This document shows positions 33,806 through 46,200 of a stretch of DNA of 64,000 nucleotides, in pieces. A program made the translations under genes and the position numbers. The notes below the pieces were generated by a model. The model did not search any database, had not been told where the DNA came from, and saw nothing but the letters and a program-made list of their open reading frames with translations. The stretch's first letter is position 1. The number at the start of each line of letters is the position of its first letter. The DNA comes from Gnetum montanum (lineage: Eukaryota; Streptophyta; Gnetopsida; Gnetales; Gnetaceae): positions 190,065 through 254,064 of the forward strand of contig MNCI01007602.1 in the NCBI GenBank assembly GCA_015680685.1. The letters are read 5' to 3'.

Positions 33806-35220
33806 CCTAGCATAAAGAATTGCTAGAATGACTGGTGGAAACTAGGTAGTTAATTTCAAAGGTATTTGACCTTTTAGATAACATCACTGCAACCTACTTG
33901 ATGCTCTTGAAGGCTAATGGAAAGTACATCTCCAATGCCCAACTGGAGGTAGCCAATGTTTAAAATTAGCACTTGGCTGCTAAAGTTGTAGAATTGAGAG
34001 CCTTCCATATTAATCCCATAGTTTTCAACTAGACCATAACCAGAGATGAATCTTTTCTACAACTTTAGGAAAAAATTCAAGTGGCTAAGAATGCTAAGGA
34101 AAGCATAGTCTTTGAAGAGTTAGTAGTAGCAACAATGGCTTATAACACTGAAAAATACTTATTAGAGATTTGTAAGGAGAATGTAGTTTTGACCAAGGAC
34201 AACTATTTCCTACACAATGTTGAGCTCCAAAAAGAACATATGGTTGAATATATGAGATAACAATAGGAGTAGATTATCAAGGTAACCATGGACCTGAGGA
34301 GGTTGGTAGTAGAAAATTACAATCTCTTAATGGAGGAGGTCTATGCTCTTCAGTAGAAAATAATAATTGAAGATCCCCACTTGGAAGAATGAGGCCCTTA
34401 AATTCAAAAGGATCAATAATTTTTATAGGGACCAAGTCGACCTTAAAAAAGAGATCAATTAAAAAGACATAAAATTGGAAAAAGAAAAAGTTAACAAGGC
34501 CCTTCAGTAACTCTAGTAAGAAGGTGACATGTGCTAGATCATCTTTGATGTGTTGAACATGTACAACAAGGCAAAAAATCTACCTCAAGAAGTTACAAAT
34601 TGAAGAGATTATGGAGTGCATGGAGCTTACCAACCTTTGTTACACAAACTTAATAATGTTGACTACCAAGAGGCCAAGGTCAGAATTGGAGAAGCAAGTG
34701 GCTAGCTCATACCTATTGTATGAGATTGAGTTCATGCATCATAAGGAGTTGAAGCATAAGTTAGAAATTACTAATGTTGAACTCAATGTTCTTAGAGAGA
34801 TCTTCATCAATCAATAGTCAACAACTAAGAACTTAATCCATAGGATAAATGACTACTAGCAATTGTAGAATGCTATCAAGGGATTTGATGTTGAATGCAA
34901 ATAATTTGTAGCTTGGTTTATCAACTTGAAGGAGTTGTTCCATGCAATGTCCTATTTATGTGATGTTCTCGTATTGGCCCATATTGGTGATGCTACATGG
35001 ACCATGTATGATCAACAAAGTAAGGAGGAGAAGATGAAAGAATTGTTGGACGCTTTCGTCTTCCACAAGTAGTTGCATCTATAGCTAGATAGCCACAATG
35101 ATAGCCTCAACCATACTAGTCACATGAACTAGAGGGTAGACAAGGTCCTTCAACATTCCAGAAACCTCCATTTCTTGGGACCATTTGATTTTCTCCTCAT
35201 CTTCAACCCACTAGAGGGGT
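33806..35220 (+). pseudogene. Extra 3' ORF of element D, second part
   Basis: Continuation of 20024-21496 after element E. The text matches E 31240-32640 segment by segment, including LEKQVASSYLLYEIEFMHHK (about 34690-34750) in the longest open stretch (34611-34817) and LAHIGDATWTMYDQQSKEEK near 34975. It is Lys/Glu/Leu-rich and coiled-coil-like. Stops and frame changes are common. Conservation of the same pattern in two diverged elements argues it was a real protein. Confidence 0.68.
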
Positions 35221-35426
35221 TTTGTTGTCAATGTTTGTAATTGTGTTCAATTTTGTTGTCATGAATACCAATTTTTGTAAAAGTTCTAAATTCATACACT
35301 TAGGCACTTAGCATCAGTTTGAGTTAATCAGTTATTCAATAATTCCATACCTTCCCAAAATTTTGTAAAAACCTTGTTCCTTCTTTTGTTCACTCGAGGA
35401 TGATATTTCGTTAAGTCATGGGGGTA
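35221..35426 (+). other. D 3' untranslated region and polypurine tract
   Basis: A short non-coding stretch ending ATGGGGGTA (35418-35426), directly before the 3' LTR start TGATAAGTC. Confidence 0.6.
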
Positions 35427-36275
35427 TGATAAGTCATAGTTGATTAGATTGACTCAATGCATTCACATTGATGCAATCCCATCAACATGTACATGTCAAC
35501 ATGATCCCATTGACGCATGGTTTAATGCATTAATGCATACACATCGATGCAATGTCTTATTTTGGCTATATAATTTTATGCACCTATCACATTTATGGAA
35601 TTCATTGTTAAGTAGCATAGCTAAAATCTTAAATTTTAGTTCTCCTAGAGTTAGAATATTTTCTAAGTGCCTGTAGTAGAGGTTGAGAAGTATATGGATC
35701 TTTATTCGAGCACTGATATACTTGGGCACCATGGTGTGAACAACAATAAAGAGAGACTTTCTTGATAAACCTTGTAGCACTTGAACTTAGCCTAATATTT
35801 ACTTAAATAATTTACTATTCATGTAATTTATTTTCATGCATTTAATTAATTAATTCATTATGGATAATCAAATCACATAAGTACAACCATCTCAAACATA
35901 TGTTAATGCTTGGTAATCCAGTAGTGTGGCAACGTGTTTAGGATGTGCACAGAAGATGGAAATAGATGCTTATGTTAGGATTAGTTAAGGCATTAATTAG
36001 TTATTATATTAATTAAGAATTTAATTAATTTATCTTCTATACTTTGCTAAATTAAATGAACATTATAAAAATGATATAAATCATATGCCTCAGTTACACC
36101 TAACCATACCATTGTACCTCACAAGCAAAATTGTAAAGACAATGGTCATGTCGTTGAGGTTCACTGCCTAGCTACTATGTACTTAAAGAACTAAAGTCTA
36201 AAGAATTCAATTAGATCACTTAGCAAACATTGGTGATTCGTATTATTGGGCATAAGGATTTCTCACTACTCATCA
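35427..36275 (+). repeat. Element D 3' LTR
   Basis: 849 bp. Starts TGATAAGTCATAGTTG and ends ACTACTCATCA. The TATA region is at 35567-35574. Followed by ATTTG, a one-base variant of the ATTTA before the 5' LTR. Confidence 0.85.
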
Positions 36276-36280
36276 ATTTG

Positions 36281-36829
36281 GTAAGACTAATATAATCTTA
36301 TTTTCTTGCATCAAGATTATGTCCTATGTATTAAGGATAAGCAAGACATCACAACAATGTCCCTCAAGTACTGGTTTTGTATGAATCTCATAAAAATGAA
36401 CCTTATTAGTTGAGTAGGGATGAGATAATCTTATGACTAGGTTGAATTCCTTAAATTTTCCAATACATAGGTCCTAGGTAATATAAGTATTGCCAATTTT
36501 ATAGGGGTAAGGTATTTAGGATACTAATTTTCAAATGAGACCAAATCAATTCAAGTCATGTTTACTAATCTTCTAGAAGGACTCAATGATGGCCTAAATT
36601 CATTACATGCTAATATGACCTCTATTGCCTAGGCATAAATACCTTAGGTCAAACCTCCAAAGATAACCTCAAGAGACATATGCATTATTACAACACACCC
36701 TTTTGGATCCTAATTACAACACCTATTTCATGTGTTATTATGATAATGATAACACTTGTTATGAAGAGGCTCCATCTTCATTATGTAGCAATACCATCCG
36801 AGAAGGAGGACATTACAAGTACTACTTAT
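36281..36829 (+). other. Decayed, possibly gag-like sequence
   Basis: A weak protein-like trace (TNLLEGLNDGLNSLHANMTS near 36575, then Tyr/Asn-rich text) could be a gag remnant of another element. It has too many stops for a firm call. Confidence 0.3.
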
Positions 36830-37200
36830 GCATTCATCATTAAATGTATTAATTAATTAAGATAAATGTAAATTACATTAATAAACAAGTGCATGTAAGA
36901 AACATTAATCTATTCTAAGTACTACAATGAATGTTAAGAGTCCCATCCTTATTTCTAGTCACATTAATGTGTTCAGGTACATGATGCTTGGATAAAGATC
37001 TGTACAATTTCTTTAGTTCATATTGTAGGCACTCAAAAAATATTATAGCTCTAGGATAAGTAAACTATAAGATCTCCTCTAGTCTACTAACTTAACATGC
37101 TATAAATGTAGTGGGTATGTGCATTTATATAGACTTGACATGACACTTCATTGATAGGGCTACATTGACACATGCTCATTGATGCAACCAATTGATAGTA
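36830..37200 (-). repeat. Athila-type LTR fragment, minus strand
   Basis: The reverse complement follows the D LTR order: CATCAATG words, TATATAAAT (37123-37131), TATAATATTTTTTGAGTGCC, GATCTTTATCCAAGC and the TTAATTAAT-rich block. Its 3' part is missing, and no internal region is attached. Confidence 0.7.
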
Positions 37201-38852
37201 ATTCATTAGGTTGTTTGGATTCTTGGTTAACATTATGTAATTATTGGTATTTAATTATACATATATTTTATTTTATTATTATTTACTAGTTGTGCACTAG
37301 TCTTGCTGTTAGGTGTGAAAGAATCTCAGCAAGTTTGGTTGGGAGCATGACATGGCTTATGATGGGTCGCTTGTTTAATTATTATTATCAATTTGTTCTA
37401 GAATGCATGGTATGAGCTAGAGGATATGTGGTGAATAGCTCTTATATGTTAACATGTGTGCTATATATATTTTATATATGTATTTATTTTAGACTTATCA
37501 TACTCATTGTTGGCACATTTGGCCACTTCATGGAACAGTTGAAATATTNGATTTTTAAGGTATTTTTCTCTTTTAATGGTTGTGGTATGTAAGAGAGTTA
37601 CTTAAGTGGGAGAGGAAGTTATGTTAAATATGGAAATGAATTTTGGTCATTTTTTCTAGCTTTATGATAGTTTGGTAAATTGGTGTTTTTTTTTTCCATT
37701 TCATGGTTTTTTGGTTAATCTCCATTACAACTGTCATAGTCTAATTCTTCCACATACTTTGATGATTTAGGAGAGGTTCTATGAGATTAGAGCTAAGAAG
37801 TGCTATGGAATTGTGGATTGGTTGTGTAGATTACTTGGATCTTTATTTTTTGCTTTTCTCTCTTGCAATTTTTCATCATTTAGATTCAGATGTGAGTTAT
37901 CATAGATTCTTTCCCATTTACAATTTCATGTTTCTATGCACATTCATGAGATGGGTTTTGTTTAGCGTTTTCATATGGTTGTGATGTTGTGGATTGAAGA
38001 GTTTTTCTTTGAATGCTTGAAATAAGATTTTAGTAGTTTTTTCACTAAATTTACAATTTTTTTGGTAATGTTGTTTTCTCATGTTAGACACAGGTCTTGT
38101 AAGATCATTTTCAACATGTTGGTGGAATTGGATTTTTCCATTTGTAAGGTTAGATATGATAATTAAATGTTAGAACTATTGTGATTGTTTGTGCAAATGA
38201 GCTCTAGAATTTTGGATGAGTGAGATGTGGTTGTTTTTTCATGATGATTTGTTTGTAGTCTTGTAGATTTCTATTCATCTTAGTATCTTATTCAGATTCA
38301 TTTTCCTTGCCTCTATCTTGTCATACCCATTTAGATTTATTTGTTGCATATTGATTTTTTTTAATTCATCTTCCAATTTTTTATATTGTAATCTTAGTCT
38401 TATGGTTTTGATTCCTTCAACTTGATAGTTTTATTTTTTATGAACCCTAAACCCTTATTTTCCTAATAAGTTCAATCTTTCATATTGAGATTTTTAGAGA
38501 TTGATTTTTTTCAATTTGAGCTCCTAAACCATGCTTCTGATTACTCTTGCTCATTGATGTTTTTTATTATTGAGATGTTGAGATTTTACCTTCTATTTCC
38601 CTATCCATTCTCGTCAATTTTGAGTTTTTTACCATTGATTTATGGTGTCTTCTTACCATTCAAGATGCCCCAGACTTCTACCAAGATGTCCAACCTATAA
38701 GTTAGTCACCTAGGCAAGACATCTCATCTCAGTTCTAGACATCTCTAGTTTAGCCTAGTCACCTTCACATTCTTTGAGATGTCTTAGCTTGAGAAAAGAA
38801 ATTTCTAATTTTTCCTTAAATGTCTCACTATCATGTTAGATGTCTAGCTTGA
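37201..38852. other. AT-rich stretch without a recognisable gene
   Basis: Contains a single N at 37549 with no duplicated flanks. Short open frames (for example 37781-37984, 38485-38700) are Phe/Leu-rich and show no domain. From 38660 on, irregular GACATCTC words foreshadow the array to the right. Confidence 0.45.
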
Positions 38853-39121
38853 GATGTCATGACATCTCGCGTGAGACATTTTGTTTGAGATATCATGACA
38901 TCTTACCTAAGACATCTCATCCAAGATGTTATGCAATCTTACTCTAGACAATTCATTGAAGATGTCATGATATCTAACTTGGGATTTCTTCTTTAAGATA
39001 TCATGACATCTCGCTTGAGACTTCTCCTCTAAGATGTCATGACATCTCAACTGAGACTTCTCATCTAAGATGTTAAGACATATTCCTTGAGACTTATCCT
39101 CCCAAGATGTCACAACATCTC
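38853..39121. repeat. 36-bp tandem array of a palindrome (8 units)
   Basis: Units start at 38853, 38889, 38925, 38961, 38997, 39033, 39069 and 39106: seven intervals, six of exactly 36 bp and one of 37. Each contains a form of AGATGTCATGACATCT, a perfect 16-bp palindrome in the best copies. The spacer is TTGAGACTTCTCNTCTA-like. Because 36 is a multiple of three, one minus-strand frame (38907-39113) reads a 12-residue repeat around EKSQxRCHDIL. Related GACATCT words recur near 40430-40500. Confidence 0.85.
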
Positions 39122-39715
39122 TCTAAGATTTTCTAAAACCTTGTCAAATCCTCTCTATTGTTAGATTAACTTTTTTTTTCTTGGATTTTTTTGACATCTT
39201 GGAATATCGTTGAGTTATGTGAGCTTTCTTGATTATGGATTTTGATGCCTCATGATGCTAGATTTCCATGTAATTGGTTCTGAATTGTTAGTATCATGTG
39301 ATTTGTTGGAATGCTATTCTTATGAGGATCTCTTATATTGTTGGATATTTAGATGAGACAAAATATTTTATTTATTATTACTCTCTACTATTAATTTGGT
39401 TGCCATGTTTTTGGGTTGTTTGATTATTGGATGATGGATCTAGCACTAAGTTGGTGTGGTAGTTTAAAGATATGCTTCTTGGAGATAGTTTTGATGATTA
39501 AACCCCATTATAGAGTGCACCAATGTAGCTCTTACTATGTGTTCCATCCTATAGGAGAGGATAATTCCATGGCTCATTGATCCTTTTTTTTTGTGTCTCC
39601 AAAATGTTAGAGCTAATGCCTTGGGTGATTTCTTTAGCATTGATAGGTTTAGGGAACATTAGAAGTGATGTCCTAGGTGATGCTTCATGTTCTAGTTGAG
39701 ACTATGGTGTAGGGA
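39122..39715. other. No recognised feature
   Basis: AT-rich DNA between the 36-bp array and a possible LTR. I see nothing in it. Confidence 0.4.
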
Positions 39716-40723
39716 TGTTGCATCTTAATAGACCTCGATAGGATCCAATCCACAACTTCTAACTAGATCTAGCTTAGAAAATAAGAATAACATAATAAAA
39801 TGGAGAAAATACCCTTTATATTAAGATAATTTTTAAAATACATAGAAAATACATCAAATGTGAGGAACCGAGCTCAACTCACAACTCTCCTAAGGATCTT
39901 AGAGGCCATACTTATCCTCTCTTAATCCTCAATTGCTCACAATGGAGCCCAAGCTTAAGACAAGACACTTATAAGAGACTCTCCTAATATCTCTCAAGTG
40001 CTCTCCCTTGCCTTTCACTCAACTTATTTGCATAAGCTATGTTCTTGCACAAGCTCTCTTCCCTCAAGAGCTCTCTCTCTTGCCCTTTTTTGGGATGCTT
40101 GACCTTTAGTGTTTGCACTTTAGCCCTTGGCACTGTGGCATTTAGCACTATGACACTAACAATGGTGAATTAATTCAATATTTATAAGCAATATGAAGGT
40201 AAAAATCCTAGAAACCTTTCCTCAACACAACTTGAGGCTCTGCAATTATTTTTCAAGTCTTCTCACCTTCTCCCTAGCTATATTCATATTGCTTTGGCCA
40301 TTTCCTATATTGGAATGATTTTTTTCAAAAGTTTTCCCATGCATCTAAGTTGCATTTAGCTCTGTTGGAATTTCTACTATGAAATCCCTACTTTTAGGAG
40401 AGATGTATACTATTTTTGGTAGACATATACTCTTCAAGGGAGACATCTTTGGGAAGATGTCTCTAGGGAGACATCTATCTTTCTGGGGAGACATCTCTTT
40501 TGAAGGTGCCAAAAAATAAAAGTACTCATTTTGATGCTAGGAGCCTTGAAATGCCTCCCAACAAGTCCCCATTAATTATAGAAACTTCTAAACACATCAA
40601 CATAAGTCAAAAGCCCATCCAAACATGCCAAAAAATCCAAGAATCATCCTTAAACAAATCATCACAAAAAGACACATAGTATGTAGGGTAGAGCAAGGGA
40701 ATCAGAAGAGGTGTCCCTACACA
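39716..40723 (-). repeat. Possible LTR of an unrelated family
   Basis: On the minus strand it would start TGTGTAGGGACACC and end GATGCAACA. A TATAAATA (about 40177 on the given strand) and CT/GA-rich text lie behind it, all LTR-like. No partner LTR, PBS, polypurine tract or clear duplication was found, so it may be a solo LTR or a coincidence. Confidence 0.35.
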
Positions 40724-43199
40724 CAGATAATAATAAATCCATGTGCATGATAATTTAATATTTTCTTTGGTTACATGTTGATTTTAGCTTCTGCAAAGTA
40801 CACTTGACAACTTAATACACATATGACACTAAGTATAGTGCATGCTAGTGCACTTGTTTGTGGTGAAAATTGGAGTGGGAAAACCATGGTTTTGATAATT
40901 TGTGATGGATGGATGTTATGGCTATATGTTTATCTATTTTTCTAGATGTTTTGGTGGTTCACTTATATGTGTGTTGAGTTAACATAATTTTTAGGTCATC
41001 CATGATCCTCCTAATCCCCACAAGCTCTATCCATTTGGAAATTGAAGTGTTGCTAAGGTTTCTTACTCATTTTTATATTGATAACCCATTTTATTTTCAA
41101 GTTGATCAATTTGGAAAGAAGATGAAGCTCTTAGAAGATTGGTTAGAATACTATAATCTTGATGATATTATGTCTCCATTTAGAGCTTTGGCTATTATAT
41201 GTTGGCATGATTAGAATTATATTAGATATTAATTCTCTTTTTTTTTTATGGATTTATGGATCATGTATGGTTTATACTTTTGACATTATATCATTCATAC
41301 ATATTATGGGATTTATTTTTTCAGTTTATGTTATTCTATTTCTTTTTCAAATTTTTTTATATTTATATGATTTTATATTCATGTATTTCTTTCTTCCTTT
41401 AGTTTACCCTTTTCTTCTCTTTGGGGTCATGGCTTATTTTTAGATTTCTTTGTTTCTTTCATTGTATAGTGCATTGATTCATGTCTCTTGCCATGACCAT
41501 TCATTTTGTTAGGAATTCTACCTAATGTAATGCTCTCCAATCTAAGGAATAGGAAGGAGGGTGTTACACTTCTCATCGCTAGACATCCTAAAACATCCTC
41601 ATCATCTGTTGGTTTCCAATAGTAATATCTAGTGATTATACTACTAAGTAATCTTGATAGGTTTATAATAGTCTTTTCCCTAAGTAGAAAGTTCCTGAAA
41701 TCTAGATTACATGATAAGGACCATCACAATATCCTCTACTACTCATTAGCTAGGTAACCTACTAACTATAATCCTAAGCCTAATTTCACTTTTCTCATAG
41801 ACTAACTAGGTTTGAGTCTCATCTAGAAGTATCCCAAGTAGCTAGATCTGAGTCTTCCTAAAAGATTAAAAGCTCACTATAACTCACAAGGATTACATGC
41901 ATACATCATCTTCCAAGGCACCTAACCTAGACTCACTTGTGTCCCATACGACACTGAGACTAACTACTACTAATTTGATACTTAGCCTTGTATGTGTTCC
42001 ATACTATGTTAAGACTCTTTACTATTATTAAGATGACACCACTTGCATCTTTTGTAGTTTCTGCCACATCTAAATTAGTCACTGTTCTTTAAGATTTGAT
42101 AGATAAGGTAACTTTAGCAATCACAAAACTTAGAAAAGATATTAAGAAGAAATATTAGCATTATCATTAGCATTCTTGAAATGACAAGATATTCCCTATT
42201 GATAAACAACCCTCTTGAGATCCAAAGTGCAATGCCCCAACAAACTTATGATAGAGGAAAATACAAATAGAAAATGATGATTAATAGAGGAACTCATAAC
42301 CTTCTTATAAATACTAAATCAAAAATATCTATACATGGCTTCTAGAAGATTCTAACCTAAGACTTATTAATCAACCTTTCTTATCTAAAAAATTCAAGAT
42401 AAAGATAAACATCATCTTTAGCAGGGGTCACATCCAGTCATCCTATTCTTATCTAGAGACAACAAGGTTAGCACCATAAGATAATAATCAACATACAAAA
42501 AAAATACACAAATATAATATTTTATATTAACCATAAATAAAATGGTGTAATACTTATTAAATAGAAAGCATGTTAGTAAGATCTCAAGCTAAATTAACTA
42601 ATAATTAAGTTTCATGCATGGTTCAACTATTAATGAAGACTCATGTCACTAAAGATAATGATCATGTGATTAAAATATTTGTAGAAGTTAAAGTATAAAG
42701 TCTCATGTCAAACATCATCATAAAGAAGTGAGACTCATTAAAAGAAATTCAAAGTATGGTTACACCAATTATTAAGTCTCATGTTAAAATGGAAAATAAA
42801 TAATAAAATGACAAAATGTCATATATTATAGGTAATCAAAAGTGCAAGATCCTATATTAATCCAAGTTCAAATTGTAAAATTAATGTAAAGGAAAAATGT
42901 AAAAATATTAATCATTCTAAAAAATCCTAAGGGTGTTACAACTTACCTTGTAATTAAAGTCTTGATTCAAAGTTAAATGATGTGATGCAAAAGCATGACA
43001 TTCAAGTCATTTAGGCTAGATATTATTCTCATTTTTTCTACTTATTTCCCTAGTTAATGCTTCAATTGTGTGGCATGCCCTAAGTATAGGATCTTTTATA
43101 AATAAGCATGCAGTGTTAATATTTGTAAGTAAACTTGTGCTTTAATGTCCACTTAAAAAAGTAAAATGATTTAATGTGGTAATAAAAAGCTTTATCAAA
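40724..43199. other. Unclassified AT-rich DNA
   Basis: Two overlapping short open frames (41002-41214, 41159-41443) have no recognisable domain; the second is Phe/Tyr-rich. GGAGGGTGTTACA near 41550 resembles an LTR end but lacks support. At about 43060-43140 there is an inverted copy of a TATAAAAG-containing word that occurs at 57930 and 59090. Confidence 0.4.
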
Positions 43200-44225
43200 A
43201 TACCAACTTTTATAGGAGAGGAAGGTACAACAGTAAATGTTGTTACATAATTTTTATCATGATTCACCTTACATTGAAATCTTCTAAACCTTTCTTGTTA
43301 ACAAAATATTTCATCTTCAAATAGATAGTAATATTCTTATTGAAGGTAAAATTTTCCTTATGTTCTATTTTTCCAAATTAATCACTATTTCATGTAGTGA
43401 AAGTATAACCATTAATAGAAGCATTTTTCTTATCTATCTTCTTTAATTTCATTTAACCAATCTTATCATTAACATTATCTTGATTATTTGTCTATTCAAC
43501 TTCAAATTAATTTTTCTATCCTAACTTCAACACATTTTTTCTTTTTCTTAATGTTTTTTTCTTAAGAATAAAAGAATAAACATTGAATAGTTGTTCTTAC
43601 CAATGAAAATATATATAAGAATTAGAAATATTATAATATATAATTAGTCAAATGTAATTCTTTTCTTCTACTTGCAACAAATCTTTTCTCGTACTTATAA
43701 TACCAATTCTTTTTTATGGTTAATTTCATGTGCCCCTTTCCAAATGGTGTTATTTTACAATCAAGTTGACGTTGTTTTGTAATTAAGTGATGTAATTATT
43801 ATAATAAAACTCTTAATGAAAGGAAACATTGTAATAATCGACATCTTTCTTGAGGTGATGTTTGGATATTTGAAATAACAAATTTATATCCAATAATTAG
43901 AGGTTGGATCAACATCAAGTTGTGAATTCAATAAAGGTATGCAACATAGCTAGGTGAAGTGGGACAAGAAGATGATTAGCCATATCTTTTGGCTGAGTTT
44001 AGGCCTAATTATGATGGTTGTGTTAAATTACCTTTAAGAAATAGATACTAAAGGAAGAAAAAGCCTAAAATCATGAATCAGATACATACATTTATTTCCT
44101 AATTTCATTATAATGTAGTTTCTTTTATTTTCATTTTACATTTTTCCTTTCATATTTATCACACATAATATTGAATGTTCCATATATTTAACATTTTCCA
44201 TGACATTTGGAAATGGGATGTTACA
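43200..44225 (+). repeat. Repeat H, left copy, LTR-like end
   Basis: Homologous by eye (roughly 70 percent in the best parts) to 57230-57720 and 58430-58785. It ends GGGATGTTACA and is followed after two bases by a tRNA-Met-like PBS, so it is probably an old 5' LTR. The left boundary is uncertain. Confidence 0.5.
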
Positions 44226-44227
44226 AT

Positions 44228-44244
44228 TGGTATCAAAGTAAACC
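44228..44244 (+). other. tRNA-Met-like PBS next to repeat H
   Basis: TGGTATCAAAGTAAACC begins like the common plant initiator-Met site TGGTATCAGAGC and lies two bases after GGATGTTACA. Confidence 0.55.
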
Positions 44245-44966
44245 ATGATGTAAGATCAATCAAAATTAAGCATTGTCTATGATTCAATATGATAAACTAT
44301 GAGTCACAATATGTGGAAAATCATGAATCATTAACAGAGATGCACCATGCCCCAGGTGATCATATCCATGGAAGGAATGATGATTTGGATTAATCATAAA
44401 CTTTGAAGATACTCTCATTATATTGATTATCATGAAGTACATTAACTTCTAAGGATACCAGTGATTAAATTCCAATGACATTGAATGAATAAAGGACTAG
44501 TAAGGTACATCAACTATAGGAGATTCTTAAAATAAGGATAAAATCTATCTAGGTAAATCTTACCTATTTTTAAATAGTATTAAAGCTTCCTTTCATCATC
44601 TAAGGATCCAAATAGTTAGGTTCCACTTGAGGGAAGTAACTTATATAATTTTTAGTGCTCTTCCATAAGTTTGGAGACTCTTCTTACTTAAGTCATGAAA
44701 GAAACCCTTAGTTGAAATCTTCTAGGATCCTACCTTGTTAATTATTTTTACCTTTCCTAAAACATCCAAAACCTAATATAAGAAATAAACATAACACTCC
44801 TAACCTAGGTTTGGACCACTAAAGAAATTCTAAAGTAATTTAAATTAACATAGGAAAATTAAGCTAACTATTGATCTTTCATACTTAATTAGTAAGGGTC
44901 TTCAATAAGGGAGTTAGTAGAAAAACTAATACTTGTTAGATGATAATGAAGTATTTTACCTTACTA
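44245..44966. other. Non-coding interior of repeat H
   Basis: AT-rich, with no gene seen. It would be interior sequence of element H before the insertion of B. Confidence 0.4.
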
Positions 44967-44971
44967 ACCTT
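44967..44971. repeat. Target-site duplication of element B, left copy (ACCTT)
   Basis: Identical to 53940-53944 on the other side of B. Confidence 0.85.
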
Positions 44972-45039
44972 TTAAACACCACAAAATTTCAAGTCCTGGC
45001 ATCTCAATTGCAAATTTGGCTAAGTGTCAAAATGGTGGC

Positions 45040-45770
45040 ACTTTGCCCAAATTTTTCCAAGTGTTGAGTGTAGTAAACTCAAATTGCCAAATTTGCAAGA
45101 AAAATTGAAGTGTCAGAATGATGAAATTTTCTATAAATTTTTCTAACTGCTAGGACTACGCTCTTCATTGTAGTAGAGTGTAGTTAGCTTCGATGACCAA
45201 TCTTTTGCAATTTTGGCTAAGTGTTCAAATGAGGTCACAAGTTGTAAAATTTTCTAACTGCTAGGACTATGCTCAATGAGCGTAGCAAGGGGAGAGTGTA
45301 GCAACTAGAGTTAGAAAAATTTTCAAAATTTTTCTAGATGTCTTTAGACTTAGCAAAAGTTTTCTAAGTGTTGGACTATGCTCCTACTACCCTGACTATA
45401 CTCTAGAGTGTAGTCAGTGTAGTCAACACACAAAAACCAATTTTGCAGGATTTTTTCTAAGTGTTAGAACAATGACAAAAGCTACAGATTTTTCTAAGTG
45501 TTGGACTACACTCCGACTGCTAGGACTATGCTCTAGAGCATATTCAGGATAGTTTGCACTACTAGTCTAGATCTACAAGATTTTTTCTAAGTGTTGAATG
45601 CAACTACAAAATTTTTCTAAGTGTCAAACTATGATCCCACTATCCCAACTATGCTCTAGAGTGTAGTAAGTATAGTTAGGATGGAACACTAGTTTTGCAA
45701 AAATTTTCTAACTGTTGGGACTAGGCTCTATGAGCATAGTAAGGGGTGAGTGTAGCAACCTTTTCTGGAT
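45040..45770. repeat. Palindrome-rich U3 array of element B
   Basis: Repeated modules of TTTTTCTAAGTGTTGGACTA followed by CTACGCTC words and near-perfect palindromes centred on TCTAGA, for example ACTATACTCTAGAGTGTAGT near 45395. The matching array in the 3' LTR is at about 52290-53000, where the best palindrome is a perfect 26 bp (52641-52666). Confidence 0.82.
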
Positions 45771-45915
45771 GTCCCCAGACTTAAAATTTTCTAATTTTTT
45801 TTGGCTGCCCAGTGGACACCTAGCCTAACTCCACATCCCAAGTACCCCATAGTGTAGTTCCACCTACTACATTGCCACATGGTGCCCAATCTACATTTTG
45901 GACTAACCCTAGTTC

Positions 45916-45923
45916 TATAAATA
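45916..45923 (+). promoter_or_regulatory. TATA box of element B 5' LTR
   Basis: TATAAATA followed by CCC. The same box is in the 3' LTR at 53188-53195. Confidence 0.68.
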
Positions 45924-46039
45924 CCCCTGGATCCCCAACAATTTAGGGGTTGGAAATTGGCACTTTCATTTGGCACTTAGCATTTTTGTATCTTGGCACC
46001 TAGCTCCATGGGTGGATGAGACCTAGAGAACACCACCAC

Positions 46040-46200
46040 TGTAGAGCATTGCATAGTACACCGCAACACCATGTGCCCTTGCAAAGCACCGCATGATACA
46101 CTACAACACCATGAATCCTTGCAGAGCACCGCATGATACATCTTAGCCTCATTGTAGCCATGCAGAACACTGCATAGTATACCATGGTGGCCAACCTAGT
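46040..46200. repeat. 40-bp repeat downstream of the TATA box in element B LTR
   Basis: GCATRRTACAC words at 46051, 46091, 46131 and 46172 mark four units of 40, 40 and 41 bp, with ACACCATG and GCAGAGCACC words between them. A diverged copy is at 53300-53440. Open minus-strand frames here are repeat artefacts. Confidence 0.78.

Larger units (their letters stand above)
13900..36275 (+). mobile_element. Element D: Athila-like LTR retrotransposon split by element E
   Basis: D has matching LTRs at 13900-14755 and 35427-36275, a tRNA-Asp-like PBS, gag, protease, RT and a truncated RNase H (to about 19495), then an extra 3' ORF interrupted at 21497 by element E and resuming at 33806. Without E it is about 10 kb. 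The flanks ATTTA (13895-13899) and ATTTG (36276-36280) fit a decayed 5-bp duplication. Integrase is absent: RNase H joins straight to the spacer that in E lies some 3 kb further on. The LTR copies are strongly diverged, so D is old. Confidence 0.85.

Noticed and set aside
38907-39113. 68-residue protein with a 12-residue repeat
   Set aside because: Follows automatically from a 36-bp period; no flanking coding signal. Kept only as a repeat feature.
39716-40723. Confident call of a solo LTR
   Set aside because: Ends look LTR-like but no duplication, partner, PBS or polypurine tract was found; listed at low confidence only.
41002-41443. Possible host exon
   Set aside because: Short, AT-rich, no recognisable domain, no splice or homologous support visible.
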